Position numbers and translations under genes: made by a program. Source: Kiritimatiellia bacterium (GTDB lineage: Bacteria > Verrucomicrobiota > Kiritimatiellia > JAQICX01). From it: a stretch of DNA of 46,373 bases. The DNA is taken from NCBI GenBank assembly GCA_027858345.1, contig JAQICX010000093.1, positions 1-46,373 on the forward strand, read 5' to 3'. Shown here piece after piece: positions 16,180-24,180 of this stretch. Each line of letters opens with the position of its first letter. Position 1 is the first letter of the stretch. The notes under the pieces were generated by a model. That model ran no database searches. It had not been told where the DNA came from and saw only the letters and a list, made by a program, of their open reading frames with translations.

Positions 16180-17664
16180 TTATTCTAATCTCATTGCTTC
16201 CATAGGAGCAAGCCTTGATGCCACATATGCCGGATAAACCGATGCCAAAGCCGCCAAAACAACTCCTATACCCATTGCAATTAATGTTGATATACCTAAA
16301 TCATCATAAGGTAGAACAGGAAGAACAGAAGCACCATATTGAATCATCGCAACTGATATACTTAATAACAGAGCAAGAATTGCACCTAAGAACCCCCCAA
16401 CAACACCTTGAATACATGATTCAAAAACGAACATCGACATAACCAAAGAATCTGTTGCTCCAAGACATTTCATTGTAGCAATCTCCCTGAAACGTTCCAT
16501 AACAGACATCAACATTGCATTGGTAATACCAACAATACAAACTATAAATGACACCCCTATTAACCAAATAACACCAATGCTGAAACCAAACTTACCTCGA
16601 GAATAAGCTAGAGTCTTCTGCTCAACTTCCATAACCCTTTGCTTTAACTGGGAATCTTTAAGTATCTCTTCAATTCGGTCTGGATCCATTGAAAAATTAA
16701 CACCTGTTCTCTTAACTAAAGCTTGAAACTTTTCTTGATTCTTTTTAGAACCATAAAACTTTGCAAAGGCGTCCATATCTAAACTTAGATTAGAAATTCC
16801 CATTTCCTGAGATAATTCTCTTCTAAAATTAGATTGCCTTAGTAAATCATTTAATCGTCTTACATCTTTTGCAGTTTTAGCTCTTGAATATATTAATGGT
16901 AAATCAACATTTGAATCAGCAAATCCAAATTTAATAAAGTCACCAGTTAAAGCATCTGTAGGATCTGCAAGATATTCTGAAAAGCTTTTTGCACTGTAAG
17001 CTGCTTTCAAAGCATTTATAGCTTCTGTTCTGCCTGATGATACATTGTTCCAAATATCAGCTTGAGAAATGTAAAAATTTGATAGTTGAACTAATTCGTC
17101 AAAACTTCCCGGGAAAGTCAAACCACCACTTTTTTCAAGTCGTTCCTTAAAAATTGCAGCATTTTTCTTATCTGCCATATAGACAAAGAATTCTCCCGTT
17201 GGGATGCCGCCAGCCATTAAATATTTTTTACCAGGAGATAGCTCATCATAATATACAAAGTATGGTTCACTGCGTTGAGCTGAAAGCATGATTTTCTTTA
17301 GAGTATCTTCATCAATCTTTCCCCATTTTGCAATCGCTTGCACTCTATAGTCATCTATAGAAGAACTACCGAGAGTTCGAAAAATATCAATATCGTCAAT
17401 ATCCGGACCAATCCAGTCCAGCCAGCGTTCATAAACTTTATATTCTATAGCATTACTGTGTGATTCAACGTAGACAGCTCTACCAATCAGACTGTTTGCA
17501 AGCATATACATCATAAATGCTACAGCAACCGCAACAATTGCAACTGTAACTAATGACCTGAATAGTCTATAATAAATACCATTTATTGAAATCTGTAAAG
17601 TTCTTTTGGTACTCAAACGAACCTGGTTTTCAATAACAATCTTCTCTTTCTTATCTGTCTTCAT
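16180..17664 (-). CDS. FtsX/MacB-type ABC permease
   Basis: This is a 494-residue permease with the standard MacB/LolC layout. TM1 (SLVTVAIVAVAVAFMMYML) lies near residues 36-56, followed by a ~300-residue periplasmic region with no cysteine and many charged residues, then TM2-TM4. The FtsX motif SVMERFREIATMKCLGATD follows TM2, and YPAYVASRLAPMEAMRLE is the typical C-terminus. The ATG at 17664 was chosen because TTGAGGAAAA lies just upstream; it gives a 14-base overlap with the PqqD-like gene. The upstream alternative at 17703 has no such site. The partner ATPase follows after 18 bases. Substrate unknown; family members extract lipoproteins, expel peptides or activate cell-wall hydrolases. 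Confidence 0.9.
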   Translation of the reverse strand: MKTDKKEKIVIENQVRLSTKRTLQISINGIYYRLFRSLVTVAIVAVAVAFMMYMLANSLIGRAVYVESHSNAIEYKVYERWLDWIGPDIDDIDIFRTLGSSSIDDYRVQAIAKWGKIDEDTLKKIMLSAQRSEPYFVYYDELSPGKKYLMAGGIPTGEFFVYMADKKNAAIFKERLEKSGGLTFPGSFDELVQLSNFYISQADIWNNVSSGRTEAINALKAAYSAKSFSEYLADPTDALTGDFIKFGFADSNVDLPLIYSRAKTAKDVRRLNDLLRQSNFRRELSQEMGISNLSLDMDAFAKFYGSKKNQEKFQALVKRTGVNFSMDPDRIEEILKDSQLKQRVMEVEQKTLAYSRGKFGFSIGVIWLIGVSFIVCIVGITNAMLMSVMERFREIATMKCLGATDSLVMSMFVFESCIQGVVGGFLGAILALLLSISVAMIQYGASVLPVLPYDDLGISTLIAMGIGVVLAALASVYPAYVASRLAPMEAMRLE

Positions 17665-18067
17665 AATTGTCTTTTTCCTCAAGAGCAATAACAATCGCTC
17701 CACGCTTTAATAATTTTTTCAAAAAACTAACTACAAGTTCCCTTGATTCAATTAAACCAAGCTTGTGAGCTTCTGCAAAATCAATAATCAACTGCTCAAC
17801 ATTTATAACTCCATTCAATCGGTCATATATTAAAGAACCAATCTTATCCAAAAATACTCTATGCTCATCAGATAAAGGCATAACGAATGCCAATAACTTC
17901 CAGCCGCCTTTAGGTTTTCTTAGTGGTATATCAAGAACCGTTCCAGCAGATACTTTTGTTACCCTAACCTTTTCATTTTTAAAAGGAATTCCGGCATATA
18001 TCTGCTCAAGAGACAAACCATCTACGTTCTTTTTCTTAAACCAGCCACTTTTCAAACCATCACCCAT
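17651..18067 (-). CDS. PqqD-like small protein
   Basis: This 138-residue protein has a C-terminal half (about 60-130) that fits the PqqD family (PF05402): FLDKIGSLIYDRLNGVINVEQLIIDFAEAHKLG followed by VVSFLKKLLKRGAIVI. PqqD-like domains are peptide chaperones (RiPP recognition elements) that hold the leader of a peptide substrate for a modifying or exporting enzyme. The first ~55 residues (basic, LRKPKGGWKLLAF) are not recognised. An AGGA site lies 6 bases before the ATG at 18067, and the gene overlaps the permease by 14 bases, so the two are translated together. No radical-SAM enzyme or obvious precursor peptide lies in the locus, so the bound peptide is not evident. Some PqqD-like proteins may have other roles. 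Confidence 0.7.
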   Translation of the reverse strand: MGDGLKSGWFKKKNVDGLSLEQIYAGIPFKNEKVRVTKVSAGTVLDIPLRKPKGGWKLLAFVMPLSDEHRVFLDKIGSLIYDRLNGVINVEQLIIDFAEAHKLGLIESRELVVSFLKKLLKRGAIVIALEEKDNYEDR

Positions 18068-18172
18068 ATATATCCTACTTTAATTAACAATTATTAACTG
18101 TCAAATCAGCAAATTTTAATTGTAGTTTTTCTTGTAATTCTTAATTTTTAATTGTTAATTATTAATTGATTT

Positions 18173-20218
18173 CTACCCTGGGAAAATTTGGAATCTAGAG
18201 GGCTGATCACCTGTTACTAAGTAATATATGAAACCAACAAACATAAATATCAACCCGCCAAGTAAATCACCTGCTATCATTCCAACCATAAAAGATTTGT
18301 TGCGTTGATAAGTGTCTCCACCTCCAAGCTTAACAATCATAGTCTTGATTAACCAACCAACAAAGAAACTAAAACCAAATCTGGAAATCGGAAATGAAAA
18401 CCATACAAGAAAAATAATTGGATGTAATGGCCATTTAGAAAATCTAATTCTTAGAAACGCAAAAGTAAGGAAGAATATAAGACCTGTTATTGCAAATCCA
18501 ACAAAACTTGTATTTGGTTTTACAAGAGAAAGCCGTGCAAAAGTTCCCAAGGTTTTAGACTCTTCAAGAGTACCATCAGCAGAAATATTTTGAAGTGCTG
18601 CTGAGAATTGCTTGAATATTTCTTGAGGAACTACTCGAGTTGCCCAGTAATCACTTAGTGCAACCCCTTTGCCATATTGTAAAGATAACACAACAATTGT
18701 ACCTGCAACCAAACCAATAGCCAAAAGTGCCATAAACATGCCACTTAATGGACCACGTTTGACTTTGACATCATCCGCAATCTTAAACGAGTTTATGATA
18801 AAAGGCATTAATGACTCACGAGGGTCAACACAAAGTATCACAGAAACCATCATCATTACAACAAGACAAGTTGGACCAATTGCAGCTGCACCAATAAAAC
18901 CAAGAAGAATACCTGAAGGCAACCAGTTTGGCTGAATAAAGAACAGTCCTGTTTCAGCACATATACGACTCATAACGGTGAAAATCAAAACAAAAAGAAA
19001 CATTAAAATTGTTGCATAGAGCCAACCAAGACCAATGTTAGCCAAAATGGCAATGGCAACCAATGATGCCAAAATGAAGATTCTGAATCCCCAAACTGAA
19101 GAGCCTTCCAAAGGTTTTTCTCCTTTGTCTTTTTTGCCGAAAGCTGCCATTGCAACACGAGAGTAATATGCTCGACCTGTAAAAAGAATCATACCAAATA
19201 GACCAACATACGCTCCAAAAGCCAACCCTTGATACTCACCTGCTCCAAAATATTTGTTTGTAACAGTGATACCATATGTTGTAAGAAGTAACGAAAACCA
19301 TGCACCAATAATTTGAGTGGACCCAAGGCTCAATGTAATATCAGAAGGAAGGAAATAGGCAAAAGCAATTACTGTAAAGAATATCTCTGGTCTGAATAAA
19401 GACCAGCTGTCTTTAACACCAGCCAAATTTGGAAAAAGTTCTCTAAGTGCAGTTAGATTGATCGAACGGGGAATTAAAATAAAGTCAGGGTACCACACAT
19501 GAATACCATTTATTACATGATAAATTAAAACAGGAATAAGTCCATACCAGAAAAGCTTCTGAGCTGTTATGCCTCTGAAATACTTATTCTTTGAAGAATC
19601 ATTTTCAACAGTCAAATATTGAACAAACTCAGAAATAGGATAAACAAGATGCTCATGAGATGCCCATTGTCGATGCAATACCATAGAAAAACATATTAAA
19701 GCAACCATAACAATAAAAAATAGAGGTAGCCAGATAGAAAGTGGTGTAATCCAGTCTTTCCAAGGAACATCTTTGAAAGAAGCTTTGTCACCAGTCCCTT
19801 GAAGGAACTTACCCATAACATCTTCTTCATTCTCTTCTGTCAATTGAACTGTAAGATTCTTTGGCAAGTATGAAATTGCATCATTCTTCTGCCAAGCAGG
19901 TGTCATTTGATAGTAGTTAGATGGCATAATCAATGTTGGTGTAAATGTTCTTAAAAAACCAGAACCAGGAACCGCCGCAACACTAAGTGGTAAAATAACC
20001 AGCATAGCAAGTTCAGCCTTAGAAAAACAGAAGCTTTTCTTAATAAGTCTAAGTACAGGATTTATCAACAACACAAAAAGTAGAAGAGAACCAATAATAA
20101 AAATTGGGAAATGGTTACCGACCATGTATGTTTGACTTATATAGGCATCATTGAAATGACCACTCAACACCAAAAACATTGCTAAAATTAAACCTAAAAC
20201 TATTGACCTAAAAGACAT
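18173..20218 (-). CDS. OPT-like multi-spanning transporter 1 (DUF6785-type, 681 aa)
   Basis: This 681-residue integral membrane protein has about 14 spans and the order I associate with DUF6785/DUF6784 proteins of the OPT superfamily: N-terminal TM (SIVLGLILAMFLVLSG), a long soluble loop (about residues 100-170), a WASHEHLVYPISEFVQYL segment, and a TM-rich C-terminal half. Such proteins are presumed peptide or peptide-metal importers; the substrate is untested. The AAGGGAG ribosome site ten bases upstream of the ATG at 20218 supports this start. It is the first gene of the locus, 105 bases before the PqqD-like gene, with a candidate promoter at 20289-20317. Confidence 0.72.
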   Translation of the reverse strand: MSFRSIVLGLILAMFLVLSGHFNDAYISQTYMVGNHFPIFIIGSLLLFVLLINPVLRLIKKSFCFSKAELAMLVILPLSVAAVPGSGFLRTFTPTLIMPSNYYQMTPAWQKNDAISYLPKNLTVQLTEENEEDVMGKFLQGTGDKASFKDVPWKDWITPLSIWLPLFFIVMVALICFSMVLHRQWASHEHLVYPISEFVQYLTVENDSSKNKYFRGITAQKLFWYGLIPVLIYHVINGIHVWYPDFILIPRSINLTALRELFPNLAGVKDSWSLFRPEIFFTVIAFAYFLPSDITLSLGSTQIIGAWFSLLLTTYGITVTNKYFGAGEYQGLAFGAYVGLFGMILFTGRAYYSRVAMAAFGKKDKGEKPLEGSSVWGFRIFILASLVAIAILANIGLGWLYATILMFLFVLIFTVMSRICAETGLFFIQPNWLPSGILLGFIGAAAIGPTCLVVMMMVSVILCVDPRESLMPFIINSFKIADDVKVKRGPLSGMFMALLAIGLVAGTIVVLSLQYGKGVALSDYWATRVVPQEIFKQFSAALQNISADGTLEESKTLGTFARLSLVKPNTSFVGFAITGLIFFLTFAFLRIRFSKWPLHPIIFLVWFSFPISRFGFSFFVGWLIKTMIVKLGGGDTYQRNKSFMVGMIAGDLLGGLIFMFVGFIYYLVTGDQPSRFQIFPG

Positions 20219-20288
20219 ATGCTTGCGCTCCCTTTACAAAATTATTACTAATGAAATTCTTTTCATAACAAATCTAAACTATATACAC

Positions 20289-20317
20289 ATCATAGAGACA
20301 TGAGTTGTAAACAACAA
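20289..20317 (-). promoter_or_regulatory. Candidate sigma-70 promoter for the OPT/ABC locus
   Basis: On the minus strand TTGTTG (20317-20312), 17 bases, then TATGAT (20294-20289), about 70 bases upstream of the OPT-like start. The -10 matches 5 of 6, the -35 only 3 of 6, so the call is tentative. Confidence 0.35.
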
Positions 20318-20704
20318 ACAGTGCTTTTTTCAGTATATATAGCAACTATAATCAAAACTAACATTCTGATAATCAATTGATTTAAAAAAAAAAACCACCT
20401 TTATCCGCATTAATATAGCCACGCAGTATAATAAAAACAACAACTACAAACAAGTCATTTCTTTAGATAATTCACAAAAACATTTGTTTTGATGTTTTCT
20501 AAAAAAACAACGACACTCAATGAAATATTTCACCAATTTGAATTGTTTTTCTATGATTATAAATTCTTCTCATTGGCGGACTTGCCTGGGCGTGGAACAT
20601 AGGTGGAAGCCAGCTCTTCCCAAATTTTTATCTCATAACTCGACGAACAAGGTGAACCTGCTTATCACTATTACGTATCACTGATGACGTAGCCAGTTTA
20701 GACC

Positions 20705-20730
20705 AAAAAAAAAGCGGACAAAAGTCCGCT
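20705..20730 (-). terminator. Rho-independent terminator after yidC
   Basis: On the minus strand AGCGGAC TTTT GTCCGCT forms a perfect 7-bp stem and runs straight into nine T residues, 15 bases past the yidC stop. It ends the rpmH-rnpA-yidD-yidC cluster. Confidence 0.92.
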
Positions 20731-20745
20731 TTATATAAAATTAAA

Positions 20746-22494
20746 TTATTTAGCCAAAAGTTTTCTAAAGCCACCTTTTCTTTGCACATACAGCTGAAGA
20801 ACAGCAAGCAGCTGACTTACAGTCCAATAAAGAACTAATGCAGATGGCATTTTGTAAAAGATGAACAACATCATGATAGGCATAAACATCATCATCTTCT
20901 TTTGCTGAGGATCCCCACCAGCAGGTGTCATTTTTTGCTGCAGCAAACTGATTGCGGTCATAACAAGTGGTAGAATATTCAATGGAATAGGCAATACACC
21001 TGCAAGTAAGTTTTCAGGTTCGCTCAAGTTTGTTATCCATAAAAAACTGGAAAATCTAAGTTCAACAGCACTTCTCAATACAGTGAACAGAGCAATAAAT
21101 ACAGGAATCTGAATTAACATTGGCAGGCAGCTTGAGAAAGGACTGACCTTATTATCTCTATAAAGTTCCATTGTTGCCATTTGAAGCTCTTTTGGCTTAT
21201 TCTCGTATTTTTTCTTAAGCACAGTAAGTTTAGGTTGAAGTTCCTGCATCTTCTTCATGCTCTCTGTACTCTTATGAGTAATGGGCCAGAAAATCACCTT
21301 AACAAGAACTGTCAAAAGGATAATTGCAACGCCATAGTTTGGAATAATAGAATAAATAAAATTAAGTGTTTTCAAAAGAATAGTACACAACCATTTGAAC
21401 CATGTCATTTTTCCAAACTGCATAACATCAACCTGTCTTTCACCAAGTGATTTAAGAACAGAACACTCTTTTGGCCCCACATAATACTCAAATTTTCTTG
21501 TAAACTCTTCTCCTGGCTGCAAGGCTTTCTCCGGGAAAATCAAACTTCCATAAACTCTTTCAATAACTGGTTTGTTTATTTCAGGATTACGCATAGCATG
21601 CAGTTCAGCATTCACAGCAAGCTCATCAAGTGGATTAATAATCTGAACAAAAAACTTGTTTTTTGCAGCAAGCCAGTAAGTTGGCTGTTCAACAAATGTA
21701 TTTACTTCTTTGGGGAAAATTCCATTTAGATCTTTTCTTAACTTAAATTGTTTGATAAGTGGTGATTTTTTGATGATTCCAATTTTACCCCAATAGTTAA
21801 TCTCATCCTTTTTGCCAACTTTGTTCAAGCTGTCCAATCCAAGATATGAAATACCACGAGTCATTGCTGTAGTTTGAATCATCTCCATCACACCAGTTCT
21901 AATTGTATTTGTTGGAACAATAATAACAGAGCTAGAGATGTTTTCAAAAGTATCCTCAACACTAATTACATAATCATTTGTAATAACAGCTTTTCTTACA
22001 AAAGATAAACTACCAAAGCTTTTTGACATAGTAACTATTGACTTTCCTTCATCATAGACCAGCTCAAAATTATGATTTTCACCAAATCCAGGGATTCCTC
22101 CAATCACCAATGATGGTGCATTCGTAAAACTAAGAGTAACAGGAGCTGAATTTTCTGTGTTTTCTTCTTTATAATCTTTAAGAGCAACATTCACAACAGA
22201 TGCCCCGGCTGACGAAAAAGTGATGTTTAAAGTATCATTAGATACAACACAAGTTTTCTCCTCGAAACGTGCTTCTTTAACTGCATCGATAACTTCCATA
22301 ACCTTGCTAGGCTCTTTGTCTGCAACAAATGCTTGTGGTTCTGATGCGCGTGAAACATCATTTGTATTAATCACTGATTCTGCCTGTACAACAGGAGGGG
22401 GTAGAACAGGAGCCGGATTAAAATGTTTATATACTCCCCAGCCTATTAACATCGCAAAAAGCAAAACCACTATTGAAATTTCTTGTCTATTCAT
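20746..22494 (-). CDS. yidC: Membrane protein insertase YidC
   Basis: YidC inserts proteins into the inner membrane with or without SecYEG. The 582-residue protein has the Gram-negative layout: N-terminal TM (about residues 6-24), a large periplasmic beta-sandwich (about 60-340) with low-complexity start, then the conserved five-TM core. In the core, NYGVAIILLTVLVKVIFWP carries the conserved hydrophilic-groove arginine position as Lys, and STESMKKMQELQPKLTVLKKKY, PMLIQIPVFIALFTVLR and ALVLYWTVSQLLAVLQ follow. An AAGGAAAG ribosome site precedes the ATG at 22494. It is the last gene of the rpmH cluster, followed by a terminator; mnmE or jag does not follow as it often does. Confidence 0.96.
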   Translation of the reverse strand: MNRQEISIVVLLFAMLIGWGVYKHFNPAPVLPPPVVQAESVINTNDVSRASEPQAFVADKEPSKVMEVIDAVKEARFEEKTCVVSNDTLNITFSSAGASVVNVALKDYKEENTENSAPVTLSFTNAPSLVIGGIPGFGENHNFELVYDEGKSIVTMSKSFGSLSFVRKAVITNDYVISVEDTFENISSSVIIVPTNTIRTGVMEMIQTTAMTRGISYLGLDSLNKVGKKDEINYWGKIGIIKKSPLIKQFKLRKDLNGIFPKEVNTFVEQPTYWLAAKNKFFVQIINPLDELAVNAELHAMRNPEINKPVIERVYGSLIFPEKALQPGEEFTRKFEYYVGPKECSVLKSLGERQVDVMQFGKMTWFKWLCTILLKTLNFIYSIIPNYGVAIILLTVLVKVIFWPITHKSTESMKKMQELQPKLTVLKKKYENKPKELQMATMELYRDNKVSPFSSCLPMLIQIPVFIALFTVLRSAVELRFSSFLWITNLSEPENLLAGVLPIPLNILPLVMTAISLLQQKMTPAGGDPQQKKMMMFMPIMMLFIFYKMPSALVLYWTVSQLLAVLQLYVQRKGGFRKLLAK

Positions 22495-22604
22495 TATCTT
22501 TCCTTAAATATTATATGTATTAAATCACTCAACACTTGGTTGGTGTGTGTAAATCGTTTAGAATCAGGTATAATCCCAAATCTTAAATTAAACTCTTTTC
22601 CTAC

Positions 22605-22625
22605 GACCATAAACCATTTATGGTC
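22605..22625. repeat. Perfect 9-bp palindrome, three-base loop
   Basis: Arms GACCATAAA and TTTATGGTC pair perfectly around a CCA loop in the 210-base gap between yidD and yidC. No T-run follows. It could attenuate yidC or stabilise the yidD side; it belongs to the set of three-base-loop palindromes seen all over the window. Confidence 0.6.
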
Positions 22626-22704
22626 TCCCTAAATAATAACCAAGTATCTTTTACAAACCTTGCGGGCTTAAACTCTTAATTATCAATTCTTAATTTTTAA
22701 TTGA

Positions 22705-22923
22705 TTACGGAACTGGATCATGTCCCCCTGGATGAAAGGGGTGACACTTCAACAGACGCCTTATTCCCAAATATGTTCCCTTGAAAAAACCATATTTCTT
22801 TATGGCCTGCAACATATATTCAGAACAAGAAGGTGTAAATCGACAACAATTGCCACCCATAATAGGCGACAAACATGCCTGATAAAACCTAATTAAAAAT
22901 ATTGCAATATATTTCATAAACAC
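22705..22923 (-). CDS. yidD: Membrane protein insertion efficiency factor YidD
   Basis: This 72-residue YidD has the family core: [37 protein letters not shown] and [13 protein letters not shown], including the conserved cysteines. YidD is a small membrane-associated protein linked to insertion through YidC. It lies between rnpA (55 bases upstream) and yidC (210 bases downstream), the standard order. Confidence 0.95.
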   Translation of the reverse strand: MFMKYIAIFLIRFYQACLSPIMGGNCCRFTPSCSEYMLQAIKKYGFFKGTYLGIRRLLKCHPFHPGGHDPVP

Positions 22924-22978
22924 CCTTGCCTCTTGTTTTAAGAGGAGTTAGATGCGATTTGCAGACGACTTAAAGGCA

Positions 22979-23341
22979 TTAACCATTAATAAACAGTCCT
23001 GCTTTACTAGTAATCTTCTGCAAATCTTCGACAACATCCTGAGACCCTGCCCTTAAAATATAAGACCGGGAAATTAGTATATAATCCCCGGCCTTTAAAT
23101 TGTGCTGTAACAAACGAAAAGCTTCCCTAAGTAACCTTTTAGCTCTGTTTCTATCCACAGCACGCTTGAAAATTCGTTTTGGAGATACAACTCCTGCACG
23201 TAATCTATCTTCATGTTCAGCACTCAACTTGTAAACAAGAGTGATGTACTTCCCATTAAATCGTTTGTTCTTCCCCGTAAAAATTTCGTTGAAATCTTTT
23301 TGGTTCACAACTCTCAGTTCTTTACCAAATTTGTATTTCAT
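22979..23341 (-). CDS. rnpA: Ribonuclease P protein component (RnpA)
   Basis: This basic 120-residue protein binds RNase P RNA and helps cleave the 5' leader of pre-tRNAs. It has the RNR motif AVDRNRAKRLLREAFRL (about residues 60-76) and the RAGVVSPKRIFKR strand before it. The length is normal. It lies 99 bases after rpmH as in most bacteria. The ATG at 23341 has no strong Shine-Dalgarno, which is common for rnpA. Confidence 0.94.
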   Translation of the reverse strand: MKYKFGKELRVVNQKDFNEIFTGKNKRFNGKYITLVYKLSAEHEDRLRAGVVSPKRIFKRAVDRNRAKRLLREAFRLLQHNLKAGDYILISRSYILRAGSQDVVEDLQKITSKAGLFING

Positions 23342-23440
23342 TACGGTTCAGTTGTTTAAGGTGTTTTTCAATTCTTTAACTCTAAGTTTCTTATAACAAT
23401 AAACTTAGAGCAAAGATTTAAATAGACTTTACCTGTAAAA

Positions 23441-23575
23441 TTATACAGAAAGTCTTTTACGTCCTTTAGCACGTTTACGATTAATTATTGCGCGTCCACC
23501 TGGAGTAGCCATTCTTGCTCTAAAACCAATTTTACGCTGTCTTTTCTTATTCGATGGTTGATAAACTCTCTTCAT
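23441..23575 (-). CDS. rpmH: 50S ribosomal protein L34
   Basis: A 44-residue frame read on the minus strand: it begins [20 protein letters not shown] and ends [10 protein letters not shown], the L34 sequence with its [16 protein letters not shown] core. A GAAAGG ribosome site (23585-23590) precedes the ATG at 23575. It opens the rpmH-rnpA-yidD-yidC cluster. dnaA is not next to it. Confidence 0.97.
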   Translation of the reverse strand: MKRVYQPSNKKRQRKIGFRARMATPGGRAIINRKRAKGRKRLSV

Positions 23576-24180
23576 TTCTAATAACCTTTCTATTCATTTA
23601 AAATCAAAGCACGGTATATTAACATTTACTTTGAATTTGTCAAGAGTTTACAAGGTTTTTTTATTAATTTTCTCACTTCCAACCTCTCGACAACATAATA
23701 TTATAAAATCATTTCACAACTCCCCCAAGAAAAAAATGAAAATCTTCCGAGTCTAGACCGACTTCTGCAACGCTGGATCAGTTACTCAAAATGGGATTGA
23801 AATTTTATACGAACAGTACAAATATAAAATTTTTGCCTTAATTTAGTAATTTATTAATCTCTCGGGGAAATTTTGTGCCAAATTCTTCATTCCCTAACTC
23901 TAAGTACCACCTAAATATAATCAAAATGGTTTAAGTTACTCAAAATAGAGCTCAAAGCATCAAATTCACAAAAAAACGGCAAAAATTGACCAAGCTCCGC
24001 CTCGAATGTCTTTAAATCAATTGAAATTAAATGTTTTGAGAATTACTAAAGTATCTTATAAAAAAAGGATTTAACCGGGATTGAAAGATAAATATATTTT
24101 TCTGTTTAATTATGTAATATAAATTTGATACAATGACGCCATTAAATTTAGAATTAACATACAACGATTGTTATATATAT
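23576..24180. other. Divergent intergenic region rpmH/trkH
   Basis: About 600 AT-rich bases between divergent genes. Apart from the rpmH promoter I see no gene. AGTTACTCAAAAT occurs twice (about 23779 and 23933). I looked for DnaA boxes (TTATCCACA and variants) because rpmH often neighbours the origin; none is evident. An RNA gene cannot be excluded. Confidence 0.5.
23616..23643 (-). promoter_or_regulatory. Sigma-70-type promoter of rpmH
   Basis: On the minus strand a perfect TTGACA (23643-23638), 16 bases, then TAATAT (23621-23616), about 40 bases upstream of the rpmH start. Position and -35 quality make it the likely start of the cluster. Confidence 0.65.

Larger units (their letters stand above)
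20219..20745. other. Intergenic region upstream of the OPT/ABC locus
   Basis: No gene is seen. The right end holds the yidC terminator (20705-20730). The middle (20570-20700) is repeat-like: GGAACATAGGTGGAAGCC at 20600-20617 resembles 35521-35538. The left end carries a candidate promoter and the ribosome site of the OPT-like gene. The remainder is AT-rich. Confidence 0.55.

Noticed and set aside
17665-17703. Upstream start for the permease adding 13 residues
   Set aside because: No ribosome site, while TTGAGGAAAA sits well placed before the ATG at 17664.
23576-24132. Possible replication origin beside rpmH
   Set aside because: No DnaA-box cluster and no dnaA, dnaN or gyrB nearby; only an AT-rich divergent gap.
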